Assembly: GCA_000149265.1 (NCBI GenBank)
Contig: CH000170.1
Coordinates: 196,773 to 260,772, forward strand
Origin: Ciona savignyi
Taxonomy: Eukaryota > Chordata > Ascidiacea > Phlebobranchia > Cionidae
DNA: 64,000 bases
Reading direction: 5' to 3'
Part shown: in pieces, positions 1 through 23,445 of the stretch
Numbering within the stretch: position 1 is the stretch's first letter
How the letters are laid out: every line of letters starts with the position of its first letter
The notes under the pieces: model-generated
What the model was told of the DNA's origin: nothing
Databases searched by the model: none
Seen by the model: only the letters and a program-made list of their open reading frames with translations
Position numbers and translations under genes: made by a program

Positions 1-692
1 AGAGGCAGTCATACATCGATTGGGAGATTAATTTTTAGAGTGTTACCAAGATAGAGGGTTAACGAGACAATGCTCTAAACCGCTGCTTTCCGGGCCTAAG
101 TATGGTTTACACATGTATTTATTTTGATGAAATGGTAAGTTCTGTGTTGTAAAACGCACTCGGAGATCAGTAAATAGCCTGGCTTTTGAATTTATTACAG
201 TAGAAGAAATATGTTATGTAATTTCAAGAAACAATGTAAATCTTAGCAAGCGTTACGTTAATGAACGGCAAAACACATTGTGCGAAAAAAGGAAAACTGG
301 TTTTTAATAAATGTCATCTACCCAATGAAGGCTAAAACAATTTACTATTTTCACACTTCCTCCTGCAATAAAACACATTTACCGACTCTATTTTACTGAT
401 TAAATTATGAATAACACGATTACTTTAAGAATTGCCACATTTTATTTCTATTTCACAGAAAATATAATTGTCTACTTTAAAAAATTGAATGATTAATTGA
501 TAAAGATACAAGTTGATGTAAAAATCGAAATTTATTTTTAACATTTATTTAATAATAAATATTTGTTTCAATTTCTTAAAAGTTAAACAAAATAAGTTAA
601 AATTAAAACTACCCAACAAAAAAGCAATAAAAACTCATTTATTTTTTTGATTCACTATTTTATACAATTGTACAATACACTTTTCTACATTT
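1..692. other. AT-rich intergenic DNA downstream of P450 copy A
   Basis: No open frame with coding character, RNA gene or recognised repeat was seen. The stretch ends at the stop codon of P450 copy A and would contain its 3' untranslated region and polyadenylation signal. Several AATAAA-like words occur, but none can be singled out. Confidence 0.5.
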
Positions 693-5182
<4,490 letters not shown>

Positions 5183-6370
5183 CTATAATATTAAAGCAAA
5201 TCAAATCGATTTTAAAGTTCTTAAAACTACTATTTTAATTGGAAACTGCTTTGACCTAAACAAATATTATACATTTTTAAATGGGTTGTCGCATCTCAGC
5301 CAACTTCCAAATTGGACAATTCGTGGTTGCTTTCTTCTTTCTCCACCATGTAATCAATTTTTAAATGATTTGTCTTGTGTTGTGCCTTCTATTGACTACA
5401 ATGCTGACCAATTGCCACAGCCTTTTACGTATTAAAATATGCCAACCTATTGTTATAAAATGTACCACATATTATTTTCTGTCTTTTAACGTTCTACATA
5501 GGCTATATAAAAAAAGGTTTACCATGTTTTACAAAACTTTATTTTAAAAATGGTTTCCCAACAACGAGTTAACCCTTTTATATATAAACTGCACTCGTTC
5601 AGTAAATAAAGTATGTGGGACTTCGGACCATACTGGTTTTATTAAGACGAAGATATTGTTTATTTTTTAAAGCGTTAAAATATTGATTAAGATCATTTTT
5701 TTCTTATTATAGATGTTAAAACAATTGAAAAATACCTATAAAATAACTCTACATCTCAAAAACTATTGCAATGGAAACGATGCTTCTAATATTGAGCGAA
5801 CTTAAAATAATATCATCAACGTTGGATCGTAATTTCAGATGGTCATTGTTTACTGTAACATGTCCTTGAGAGTCAGTTTCCTGTAAAGTTTAGTAAAACT
5901 AGGCCATTTTACCATTCAGTGTCCGTCGGTTAATGATTAATAAACGCGTCCTTCGGTTTATAGTATGGATGTTGTAGAAAAGTAGAAGGCCAGCTATTGT
6001 GCTGTATTTGTGGGCATGTTAGTCCATTTTTTCTTTTAAAACGACAAATACGTTAATATAAATATTCAGAAATGTCAACCACCACGTTATGAGTATTAAG
6101 ATTCAAGACAAATTTAAACAACAAAATCTTTTTAATATATTATCTGCGGTAAAATACACTTTCACCGCTTCTTTATGTGTTTTATTTGTTCTAGAATTTT
6201 AATTTAGCATATCAAGCGGCAATTACATTTTGCGACATAAGTGGCAAATAATATTTTGTCAGTTACTTTTGTAATTTACCGGATTGCTCAAATTCTCGAT
6301 CAATATGCCAAACCGCAAAAACTAATAATAATAGAGATTAGGAATTTAAAAACATGCAAAACTCGCAAAA

Positions 6371-6460
6371 TTATGACGCGGTTTGTTGATTTATCTTTTT
6401 GGCTTTGGATAAACAGTCGTTTACTAAAATTATAGCTAACTATGTTGGGTCAAGGTCATC
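6371..6460 (-). pseudogene. Relic of the last ANKRD29 exon
   Basis: The reverse complement reads as a decayed copy of the terminal ANKRD29 exon at 14325-14417. The splice acceptor is kept (tttcag before GATGACC), the start resembles DGHDP (here DDLDP) and the end is NQQTAS followed by a stop. There is an in-frame stop after DDLDPT, and the ankyrin core is scrambled. It was carried along when the P450 block was duplicated; no other ANKRD29 exon lies nearby. Confidence 0.8.
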
Positions 6461-7200
6461 CTGAAATCATAAAACGTTCTTGGTAATACTGCATAACTGG
6501 ACCCGATGAGTAAACATATTTCGATTTTCGTTTTAGTAAAAAAAACTGTGGCGTCGGCATAAATACCCATGATGCAGAATTTGCAATGTTTTAAAGTGAT
6601 TGTTTAGAGTGAAGTTTAGTAATAAGGTAGGTAAGGAATTTCTTAAATTCAATAAATTGTATTCTCTTACTAAAAGAGAGATACAAGTCTAAATTGACCC
6701 CAAATGTCTTAATGAAATTCACAAAGAAATGTCACTCTTAGAACGATTTCTTCAGAAAGGCAACTCTTTAGTGACATCCGTGTTATACGCGGGTTAAATA
6801 TAAATGTCAATATGCGCGATTTAAATTCGCAGTGCCCTCATATTAATATAATAATCGTCCATCCTCGGACTGTAATTGCTTTAGAGATTTTATTCCTGAC
6901 TCGGTGTTGAGTGATCGGCTGTTTTAAAAACGAGGCATTTGTGTTTTAATGGACAGTTTATTATTTTTTGCGTAATTTACAAGAAAAACTGTTATATTTT
7001 AAATATATATTCAAGTTGATTTTATACTTTTTTCATTTTATTAGAAATTTGAAATGGATTGTCAGTTCTATAAAATTAATAATTAATATCGATCACTATA
7101 CTTTGTACAAATTTTTAGGGTATTTTGGACAATATGGTAAAATTGAGACTAACGAAAAATAAAGCTGAAAGAATAAACCCATTAACATTTTTTTACCATG

Positions 7201-12820
<5,620 letters not shown>

Positions 12821-13269
12821 CTATAAAGTACCTATGCACTGAGATTTTAAAAAATATATTCGATTTCAAACTTTTAAAGTATGAATGAATTAGAAACAGA
12901 TATGTTTTTTTTTTAATACTACACCGTTTTGAAAGGGGTTTGCACATAAGCAAGTTTTAGATGTATCAGATGGTGTGTAGTTTTCTTATTTATCCACCAT
13001 AGAATCTATAAAAAATTGCGGCATTTATATTACCGATTACATTATGCTGACCAATTGCTATATGTATACCTACTGAGAAGATTATTTTCAACTGTCGCCT
13101 TAAACGCTGCATGCAAGAAAGTTGTTTCCCAATGATTAGCACATCGCTTTTATAACAAAAGTTACTAGTTCAATGTGTAGGGGACTTTGAACCATAGTTG
13201 TTTTACTAAGCCATTGACGTTCTTTAATATCTTTTCGAATACATTAATGATTAACTATTACCGCCTGTC

Positions 13270-13582
13270 AAGGCCATCCGCCGGTTAGTCTGGCGGTTAA
13301 ATGCGTCGCCGTTCAATCGAAACGTTGCAGATGCGAAAATTTCGTTTAGATAGTCGGTTGTGTCCTTAAAGCACTTTATGGACATTGCCTGAACCCAGCG
13401 GATTAATGGGTTCTACTAGTTTAAAGGAAAATGTTTATCACATACAAACACATTGCAATAGCTCCGGTAACCCGACGGTGGGCGCGAGGTGATCTGATGA
13501 TAGCCCGTGAGTTAACCCCCTTGGTTTTCCCATTCACGAAGATAAACATGAATATACTACTATCCTATCCTATCCTATTCTA
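13270..13582 (+). repeat. tRNA-derived SINE family 1 (near full length)
   Basis: Head ccggttagtctggcggttaa with A-box-like and B-box-like segments, the middle block cattgcctgaacccagcgga, the segment caatagctccggtaacccga, and a tail of tandem TATCC/TCCTA units. It lies between P450 B and the last ANKRD29 exon and is absent from the matching part of the left duplication unit. Confidence 0.85.
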
Positions 13583-14324
13583 GTTTTTGACTGGGCTACC
13601 ATTTGTAGATTTGTGTTATACATGTGAAATAAGTAATATAAAATAAATCATTTTATTCGTGTGGCATATATAAACTATTTAAACCTTAAAATAAGGATAC
13701 ACCATCTTCATTTTATTCTTATGGAATTTTTTACATTGAATCAATTATACTATATATCTATTATAGTTCTTTATCACTTAAGATATTCTGCATTGGAAAT
13801 GCTGCCCTTGTTACACAAAGTACCTTAAATAAAATCAGCAAGGACCATTAAATTTACGGTGATTGTTCATTGTATTGATGTTGTTTGTTCACTGTAAACT
13901 GACCTTGAAAGTCCAATTCAAGGTTTAGTATGACCTGTCATTGTTTAATCGTATAACTAGGCCGAGAACGTCAGTCGATTAATCATTGATAATCGCATTC
14001 TACAGTTTATAATACGGATGCTGCAAAAAGTAGGCGGACAATTTTATGTATTTGTTGAAATGTAACTCAATTCTTCGGTTAAAACGATAATCACTTTAAT
14101 ATTAATAATCATCAATAATTATTGTTTATACGAATTGTAATACAGGCCACAATCACACAGCAATTGTTTTACAATATTATTAGAGATAAAATAATTTTTG
14201 ATCGCGAAAGAGCAATAAAATAACATGATTCCATTTGGTGCATTTCTAAAATTCTTGATCAATGTGCTAAACAGAAAGAACAAATAATGGTAGAACATAA
14301 AACCTTCAAAACATGCAACATGGA

Positions 14325-17300
14325 CTAATATGACGCGGTTTGTTGATTCATCTTGATGACGTTGGCTACACACTCGTGACCTTCGATCATAGCTAACTCT
14401 GCCGGGTCATGGCCATCCTAAAATACATAGAATGTCATCCAATTCAATCTTGGGGATATTGCATAACTAGGTCCAAAGAGTAACATTAATTGTTGGTATC
14501 TGTAAAAGCTTAATAATTGCATACATATTAAGTCATTGAAAAACGTTAAGATTTCAATGACTGTTATTCTGTGAACCAAAAATGGATGCAATATTAAATC
14601 GTTTCTACAAATGTGGATTTTTAAACAAATGTTGCTCTGAAAGCGGCTTGTCAGAATGCAAAGGGAAACTGTTTAGCGAAAGACTTCAGCTGTATGAGCG
14701 TGAAGATTAATATGCAAGCTTTAAATCCACAGAGCCTATCATATATCCATATTAATATTATAACCGTTTATCCACAGACTATAATTGTTTTAATTATTTC
14801 ACTATTGACTCGGTCTATTTCCATCTCAATACAGATATTCCATCCGCCATACAAATCAAGTTTATATTTACTCTGTTACGTGATTTTGGGTTGGCACCGT
14901 TTTCCAGCAGTAGTTCCACCACCGCTAGATGTCCATAGAGCGCAGCAGCATGTAAAGGGGAATAACCGCACTAAAAATGCTAAGTAGTAAAATCTGCATA
15001 TTTTCATATTTTTGTACTTTGATAAGATTGAATTCTAATTTTAAGTCTGAGCTAAACTAAATGTTTCTAATTCGAAGTCACCTAAGTCGCCTTGAAAAAT
15101 ATACAGTTGTTTTATTGCTAACGGTCGGTTATAATCCTGTCGAATCTATTGCACAATTGTGGTATGAGCAGATATTTCGACAAAATTGAATGTCTTCCGC
15201 GGTTGTCTAGAATACTTACATAAAAGAAAAATTAAAATTACAAAGAAATCTGACCTTTTGAACTCCCAAGTTAGGATGTTGATTTAGAATGTAACTAGTG
15301 ATGTCAAAATAACCTTTAGAGGCAGCCTTTAAAAGCGCAGTCACTCCATCTGAGTTTCGTGGCCTACAATCAAATATCAGTTTTACGTTGAATCTTAAAT
15401 TATTATTTAAAATAGAAAAATAAAAAACAATGATTATATTCGTTTGTCAATTGTCTAAAGTAAAACATCACGATTTAAAGGATTAAAAATACAACACCGT
15501 GATTTGGTGCGACAGGAATAAGTTTCAGTTGATTTGATGGGTTCTAATTCGGATTTTAACGTGATTAATGTGAGTGAACAAAAGGTAATTTTAAACCTGT
15601 CAACCGAGGCTCCGGATTGGATCAGGTACTTGACCACGTGGGAATGACCCATCTGACTTGCAATCCATAAAGGAGAAATCCCGTCCTAAAAACATACATT
15701 TGCTCCTTAGTCCATTTGAGGTGGTCGGTTTTACGGAAATTTGTTTTGTCAATTATTAACAGTTTAAATTTTAAAAACAAAATATTTCATGATAACTCGA
15801 ATGTTATAAAGAAGGTAAACAAATGTGGTGCGAATCTGACAAGGGACGTATAAACTTAATAAGCAGTTTATTTTTAAAATCAGACTATATCAAAAACGAA
15901 AACACAAAAATAATTTACCACTCTTCGGCAGTTTACATCCGCGCGAAATCGGTCCAATACTCGAATAGTCTCCAAGTGACCGTTTTGTGACGCAACAAAG
16001 ATGGGCGAAGTCCGGTCTTTGAGTGACAGGTGAACATTTGCACCTTTGCTACAGAGCAGTTTGGCCACTTCAGCGTGACCCATTTGAGAAGCAATTAGTA
16101 GAGCAGTTGCACCATTCTGGTATAAAAGTGAGAAACGAGTTGGTAGTGGGTATGGGTCGAAGTCATGACGGTCCGGATTCCAATATTACAACTTTGATTA
16201 CACTTACACTACACAACAAATGTGTGGTAGTCTCGCTTTGTGCAGCAGTAAATGTTCGATTGTCGATTATCTTTAATTAACTTGTAAAAAATATTAGTCT
16301 ATATACAGTCGCGTTGGATAGGATATTCATGTATATCTTCGTTAATGGGAAAACGCAATGTGCGTTATGACACTTGCAAACGTCCGATTACCGTTTCCCA
16401 CCATCCGGTAACCGGAGCTATTAAAGTGTGTTATGTATAACCGAGAAGCTTCTTAATTTTTTGTAATATTTAATAAATCCAACAGGTTCGGCCAATGTTA
16501 ATTAAGTGATTAGTTAGTAACCAGTTTCTAACCTGCAATCATTTGGCTGAAACGCAACGCATTTATTAACCAAACCTGGTTTGGGCGACATTTATTTAAA
16601 GGATTTATATCGAAAAGTATTGCCACCTAAATTGTGACTTTAGAACAGTCGTAGTTGCTATTACAATGTTTAATTTTGCAATATTTTGACCACGGGGTAA
16701 AACAACTTACGTTAGCCATGCCATCCACCATCGCCCCCTTTCGTAACAAAAGTTCAACGACATCATAATGACCGCATTGTGATGCAAGATACATAGCAGT
16801 TGAGCCAGTCTGGAATTTCAATTTATATATATATATATTTTTTTTTTAAATGAACAGATTAAAAGATAGTTCATCCTTATAGGGTGAATAATCACCCAAC
16901 CACTCATTGCCATAGCTCTGGCCGCACGAAATATGCAAGATAATAAAAAAACAAGGTACTTACCGATCGACGTGCATCGACAAAAGATCCAAATTCAATC
17001 AACAATTCCACACAATCAACATGCCCGCCTATGCTGGCAAGCATCAGCGGTGTTGTCATCTCCTGTATGGGCGTATTAGAACGTTAGGTGTATTGTGCTT
17101 GGGATAAAGCAATGCACAATTCAACATTTTGGAACAAACATTCTTAACGTGCAAAACTTACCCGCTTACAATGTTAAACTGAATCGCTACAGCCCAAAAA
17201 GTAAATAAGCTCTTTTAAATGATCCATTTATTATAACACTGTACAATCAACAATTGTATGTTCATAACTAAAACTCATTTGTAAACGCATTAATGCAATA

Positions 17301-20300
17301 ATTTTAATCAGATCAGCACATTTACAAATTATATATAAATTAACGCAGTTTAGTTATAATTATTTATATTGAACAAATAGTAACTTATTTATGACATTTA
17401 TGACATAACAGTAATTATAAATAAAAATAACAGAAGATGTAGGTGTATTTTTTCTGTTTCTTTGTCATCAGTCGCTTAATTTTCTCCTCGAGATATCGTC
17501 GAATTGCATACAGCTTTGAGTGCGTTGAAAGCCTCGCCGTTTTGCTGTGGCATAAATAGAAAACGAATCTAATAAACAATAATGTGTAACGAATATGACG
17601 TGCGGTGTAATTGTTACCAATAGGAAATAACAGTTGGCAGATTGACATTTTGGCAGAATGACGCGCATTCGTATCCAGCATTTAATAATTGATTGAAATG
17701 TTAAGGTCAAATATATTTATACTGTGTTCTAAGTTATCTGCCCTTTACGTATATATTATTCGCACACTGTAAAAGTTCCAATCAAGCTAAATAATTCTAT
17801 AATACGATGTAGTCTAATAAATCGCCAAGAATATTTCTGGTAATGCCTTTTACCAGCTTCTATTAATTTGAAAGTTATATTCGGTTGAGTAATATTGCCA
17901 AAATTAAATATAAAAGAGAATGATTTATAAAAAAAATCGGATTAGTAAAGCAAATCAAATCTTGGGCTGTAATTTTCCGCATACCAGGTCTTTGTAGGGA
18001 GTTGTACCAACGCACGTCAATGACGTTTCGGCCTACGTAGTTGTTTTTCGTGACATCATCGTTTACCAGCCTTTCGTTCAAATTTAAAGAACAGGCAGTC
18101 AACACCACTCCGCTCGGTTTCGAAGACTGAAACAAAAAAACAACAGTGTAAGTAATAATCGTGTCTTGTTATTATTACCACTTTGCGAACCTGACAGATA
18201 TAAGTGTATTAAATGTTCCGTTATGATAATAGGAATATATCAGGTAAAATTACCTGTTTTGTAAATAGTTTAGAACTGGCCAATTCGGTATCGTCTTCGA
18301 ATTTACGATTAAAATGACCACAATCGGCAAGTTCTGAATTGCGGCGAATCATTTGAGGATTTGTAAGCTGAAAATATAATACGTTATCGGTGATTCATCG
18401 CAATATTGGTGCTTAAACTGAGAGAATCATTATTCATTACAACTAACTCGGACGACCTACGTCATCCTGTTGTTGTGGTGAAAGACGAGCTACAAATTAT
18501 AATGACCTTTATAATAATGACTCACGTCTACAGTGCACTTATTCCCCAGAGCTTTATCTATCAGTTGCCGGAGCTTCTGTTTTCCAAGACTACCTTTAAA
18601 ACAATACAACATATCTTAATGAAACTACTTCAATGCACACGAAGTTATATATTGAGATATAAAATTTGTTTTATAAACGCAAGCGAACTATTAAATATTT
18701 CTTCTGCTATGTTACGAACATAAAAAAAATTAGTTTCTTAATCGCGTATTTTTTAATATAAATCATTACATGATTTATATTAAAACTTTGTAAACAATTG
18801 TTTATTTCCCCCTGTTCATAATTATCTTATCAGACTCTTTCACAGTAGTGAAGCAGTAAATAAACAAAAACAATACCTTTATTGACACATTCCTCCGATT
18901 GATCGGCACCGTCATACTCATTAAAATTGGACACAGTTAAAACAGAACTTGGATCGTAATGTTTATTCCCATCCTCAATTGTTTCTTGCTCTGCAAAATG
19001 GTAAAAGTATTAAAAAACGAAAGTTCCATACACAAAATGTATTAACTTATTTAGTAAAAAGATTATAATTGGAACATGAACATCAAATACGTCAATACCA
19101 TAAACTAAATAATATTTTTATTGGTATTTTATAATCCAATATATGTAGTCTCAGTAAAAATGCAGTACAATTTACCTCTGATGATATCTAAATATCGTCG
19201 CTCTTTTCCATTGTCTTTTAATAACTTAGTTGGGTGACCACGGACCGATCTATTTATGGGTCTCGATTTTTCGCTTTTTTCGGCAACTAAAATCGTTCTA
19301 GCGATCAGACCATCGCCTAATATAGACGGATCCGAGCTTGATGGCGTCGTGTGCGGTTTGGTTGTCGCTATTCCGGGAAAAATCCCACCAGCCTGTCCGT
19401 AATTAGAGAGCAACCACCTTGTTTCGGAAATAAACGTTTTCTTTTCCACTTCCATATCTTATAACTTCCTTTCTTGTTTGAAAAAATTAACTTCAAAATC
19501 TAAGAAAAACCCAATCCGAAAAAATGGCTGGGTGTCCTACACTTTGTTGCTGGTAACTAAACAGACCGTATAACCGTCAAGATTCCAGTATCGTTACCTA
19601 ATTTAAACTAGAGTATGTCTCGTTCTCATTTTCAAAATGATGTTTTTGCAATTACTGCGACATTAGTCATACTTTTGTCTTATTTCACTATGCAATGCAT
19701 ATTGGTTATGTGACTAAAGCACACTCTGATTCACAGATTAAAACCGGTAGAATATACAGCTCTAAAGTGTCCTTTCTGGACCGTCCAACGTAATTGTAAT
19801 GTCTGATTATTTCTATTCTACATTCTGATAGCTCTAGAAACTCGACTAATACTACAATATAAATTACTCTGCTCATTTTCATGGGGTAGCCTATAATCCA
19901 GTGCTTTCCTGATGACAAACCACACGTCATATCAGGTTTATCGACAATTGTTAGTAAGTCGCTCGTTGTAAAAGACATAATTAAGAATATTCACGACAGA
20001 CTAGTCACACAGTAACTTAATATTCCAAAATTAGTAAATCTAAATGAATTAACATACACATAATATATGTTATTTCGGAAACAATAAAAACGAGCGTCTT
20101 TTAAATCCATGATTTTATTGGTTCAATATTTGTATAGCTTTCTTTTTTATTATTTCTGATTAGATATTAAGAATAAAAGGAGAGGGAGGGAAAGCTATTC
20201 GATTATGTCACTTACCGCATCTGTGACGTCAATACTGACGTCACCACTTTCTAATATTTCGAGGAGACCCAGTTGTTCTCCTGCGTGCGCAAGGTCGAAT

Positions 20301-20314
20301 AGTGCTTCCTCCAT
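14325..20314 (-). CDS. ANKRD29: Ankyrin repeat domain protein 29 (ANKRD29) orthologue
   Basis: Small all-ankyrin protein; the human homologue is about 300 aa and poorly characterised, presumed a protein-interaction scaffold. Eight exons: 20216-20314, 16964-17062, 16711-16809, 15919-16116, 15597-15685, 15255-15363, 14872-14970, 14325-14417. They total 885 bp, giving 294 aa with every phase agreeing. The repeats read TPLMLASIGGHVDCVELLI, TAMYLASQCGHYDVVELLL, TALLIASQMGHAEVAKLLC, SPIFVASQNGHLETIRVL, SPLWIASQMGHSHVVKYLI, TALLKAASKGYFDITSYIL, SPLHAAALYGHLAVVELLL and a final DPAELAMIEGHE. The paired signatures PLWIASQMGHS and ALLKAASKGY are what identify ANKRD29. The start ATG (20312-20314) has an in-frame TAG two codons upstream. 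Four exons are exactly 99 bp, one is 198, and one pair sums to 198. Intron 1 (about 3.1 kb) houses another gene. Confidence 0.93.
16315..16443 (-). repeat. SINE family 1, 3'-half fragment
   Basis: Contains ggataggatattcatgtata and, further on, ccggtaaccggagctatta. It is a minus-strand 3' portion inside an ANKRD29 intron; the tRNA head is missing. Confidence 0.7.
17468..19455 (-). CDS. Unrecognised 264-aa protein nested in ANKRD29 intron 1
   Basis: I do not recognise this protein. Six exons: 19176-19455, 18877-18990, 18526-18593, 18254-18367, 17985-18126, 17468-17544. They total 795 bp (264 aa plus stop), with GT/AG sites and matching phases at all five junctions. The ATG at 19453-19455 has an in-frame TAA two codons upstream. 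The N-terminus reads MEVEKKTFISETRWLLSNYG and is followed by a Pro/Ser/Thr-rich stretch. The middle contains GKQKLRQLIDKALGNK and RRNSELADCGHF, and the C-terminus is basic, ending RRKLSD. There is no signal peptide, membrane segment or known catalytic motif; the protein looks soluble and partly disordered. It lies wholly between ANKRD29 exons 1 and 2 on the same strand, so it is either a nested gene with its own promoter near 19.5-20.1 kb or, less likely given its own start and stop, an alternative transcript. Confidence 0.72.
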
Positions 20315-22302
20315 GGCCTATAGCGGCTGTAAAAATGTTTTAATCAACATATTTACTAAAACACAATGCTATGTATACTTCCATCAGTGTTAACACAGTG
20401 TAAAAGTATATAAAAAACAGTTGACAGAATTCAAATAAGAGAAGCAGCATATGCTTTGTAATGAAAATCCTAAATAATCAAAACTTTATTTAGAATTTTT
20501 TAATATATAAAAATCCAAAAGAACAGTTAAAAACATGTTAATAAAACTTTATCTGGAGGTTATTTAAACAACATAACGTCGGTTTGTCAAATCCGAGACA
20601 ATCTTTTGTAAACAACAACTTAATACCGATAATTCAAGACAGCTTTAATATAGATTTTTCAAAATTCAAAATGAATATTAAAAATTTAATAAACTGAGTC
20701 GTACCGTTGAGTACAGTGACGAAGTGGTGTAGATGGGTCTATGAGCAAAGTACAGCCGGAATGGCCAGGTAAGCACACGACACGTCGTGCCCGGTTGTGG
20801 TTTAAGAAATCTCCACTTGCAACAGTTCGTTCAAAACTCTTCATACCTCAGTTAATACTTTATTTTGTCGGCACTTTAGTCTGGCACTATGCAATATTTT
20901 AACCGTTATCTTAATACTAAATCTATTGACTAAATACAAACGCGGCGGTCAAACCTTCAAGTTCCGTACAAACAAACGTATTTGTACGTGAATTTCAGTG
21001 TACATAAACTTATATAGGCTAAATCCAAATGGTTCTTTGCAGCTGTGACCGATCAGTCGTTTTAACTAAGCGATTGTCTTATCTCTTGGGAATAGAGCCT
21101 GCTATGCAGTAATTATGACGTCATATATGGCCTTTTCCGGCAAACTTCTGAGGCAACTTGAGTGTAGTCACAACCAAGTAGCGAAATATCAATATTTTCA
21201 TCTAGTAGAATTCGTCAGGGCAACAAGCCCCACATTTTGTGTTAAATCGCGACGTTTTTAAACCAAAACCGCTACCTTACGTAAAACGACAAAGAAGCAC
21301 ATATTAAAATTTATAGCGTGGTTGACATTACACATGATTAAATGACGACACATTTGACTTTTATCTTAAAGAGATTATCGAGCGCACAATCTCCGCGATC
21401 TGAACCTATATAATCGGAGTGACACCCATTCGTATTACAATTACATTGAGTGTATTTAGCAAAACCATAAAGACTATATTTTAGCATGACGTCACATATT
21501 ACTTGGGGCACGCAATGGGACTGGCTGTCTACGACTGTGGTGTTTCCCCAGTAAGGGCGCATATAAGCTTTATCGCACTTTGTAGCACTTTACGCAACAT
21601 CTTATAATTTCGTTTACTGTTATTTGGGCATTTTCCTGTATTTTAAATAAAACTATATTCTTTATAGGCGTGAAGGTTGCTGCACATATTGGTAAGCTAA
21701 CAAATCAACCAAATGGTCATAGTAATATAAATTTTATTACGAGTATATCACAACCGCAAATTACTATTACAAATACTGAATAATGATTTTGGTTTGGGAA
21801 ATCTGTTTGGAGATACATAAAATGTAACTATAAAATAAATGTTGTTTGAAATGCGCTGGATTCCAAATGTCTGGTGGACTCGAATATTGATTGGTTGCCG
21901 TCTGTTCGTTTATGGTTTCTAGTTTGCTTCCAATCTCTTAAATGTCTTGTACAACTAACCTAGATAAATAGTTTGAAAATGGACAGATACACTAAGACGA
22001 TACCTTTCTATGCACAACATTTAAAATCTACAGACATAAAGCAAGTTAAAATTTATTACAGAGATAAAATTGCACAAAAGTGCACGGTTTTGACGTCGGT
22101 GTTTTGGTACTCTATCAAGATAACATTGGGCTCTACAGCACTCCTGGTACAAAGAGGCGTCTTTGGTCTCTGACCTGTAAGAGTGTTACATTTAAAATGT
22201 TATCATATTTGATACTAACTGATTTGTTGGCTATTTAAAAAATAAGTATTTTATACATGAAGTGTTTAAGATCGATGTCGTTCAACATCTAGCTCTTTTA
22301 TA
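20315..22302. other. Intergenic region upstream of ANKRD29
   Basis: No supported gene. It would include the ANKRD29 promoter. Two minus-strand frames (for example 21338-21562, Cys-rich, 74 aa) are open but lack homology or splice partners. A patch near 20725-20830 weakly resembles 27220-27300. Confidence 0.4.
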
Positions 22303-23445
22303 TTATACAACAAAATCTCTGTAAACTGAAGTGGTAGTGGCAGCCGGACAACGGCACAAGTCTGGTTGCATATTTCTGGGGCGGTTTGGGCTGTCAGTTC
22401 GCCCACAGGTTGTTTTACGATAATTTGATAGCTCCCAACGGGTAAGTACAAAACAATTAGATGAATGTTGTTTGGCCTAATAGTGAGTGAACCGTTACGT
22501 ATTTGTCATTCTATTTTAAAACTGTACTAGTGACCACCCTTATTGTGGTTCGAATTCACCCACGGTAAAAATGTTTATACTGATTTACTAGCTTACTATG
22601 ACTCAAATTGTAAAACAACCTGAGAGTATAATAATTTCGTGTAAAATAACAAGCATGAATAATAATTATATTACCATGTTTCGTCCATCGAAATACTCCA
22701 TATCTGTTTTCGCAAGTCTATTGGTAATCAGGTAGACTTTAATTGCGTCGAGAAGACTCTGAAAAAGAGTAAATATTCAAATTTTTGTACAAAGTATAGT
22801 ATAATCGATTAAGAACCAAGTTTCAACAAATAACCAACATATATTAGTCCTACCAGTTAGTCTGGTGGTTTATTAGTCTAACTTATTTATCCCCATATGC
22901 GTGTAATATACCACAGAGCAATTAAAAAACGTTTAAACCGACCGGTTAGTATGGCGGTAGTACGTCGCCTTTCAGTCGAAAGGTTGAAAGTACAAAACTG
23001 GTCGCTAGCTGGTCGGTTGTGTCTTTGGGCAGGGCATTTTACGAACATTGCCTGAACCCAGCGGACTAATGGGTTTTCCCAAATTAAAGGAACGTGTCTA
23101 TAAAACACAACACACTGCAATAGCTCCGGTAACCCGCGAGTTGATCTGATGATTGCCCGCGTGTTAACCACCTTGGTTTACCATTTACGGGGGATAAACA
23201 GGAAAATTCTATCCTATCTATCCTATGTTTCTAAACAAAAATATTACTCGATAACTATATATTCGTTACATGATACAATATTACAATTTTGGCAACAATA
23301 TTATGAATCTCTTACCTCCGCTTTTGCTAAATCCGAACCCACCGCCGGCTTACCTTTAATAGAGCAGAATAAGCAAAGCTTAATAGGTGAAGTAGATAAT
23401 TTATATGTAACACTTACTTTCGACGAAAGATTGGAAAGAGATCAT
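22303..23445 (-). CDS. Tentative small spliced gene, about 107 aa
   Basis: Four candidate exons joined by good GT/AG sites and agreeing phases: 23418-23447 (ATG at 23443-23445), 23316-23353, 22675-22758, 22303-22476. The peptide starts MISFQSFVESKPAVGSDLAK and continues with a helical stretch SLLDAIKVYLITNRLAKTDM. The last exon is basic with several Cys and ends at TAA 22303-22305. A second acceptor in the last exon gives another frame (containing QIIVKQPVGELTAQT), so its reading frame is uncertain. No family is recognised. More 5' exons could exist upstream. A SINE occupies the intron at 22938-23226. Confidence 0.35.
22938..23226 (+). repeat. tRNA-derived SINE family 1 (near full length)
   Basis: Head accggttagtatggcggtag with B-box-like region, the segment attgcctgaacccagcggac, caatagctccggtaaccc, and a tail of TATCC repeats. 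Plus strand, opposite to the surrounding tentative gene. Confidence 0.85.

Noticed and set aside
19706..19978. Minus-strand 90-codon frame with ATG upstream of the nested gene
   Set aside because: No phase-compatible join to the nested gene, whose own ATG has an in-frame stop just upstream; no homology recognised.
21338..21562. Cys-rich 74-codon minus-strand frame
   Set aside because: Opens with ATG and has seven Cys, but there is no signal peptide, splice partner or recognised family; could be chance.
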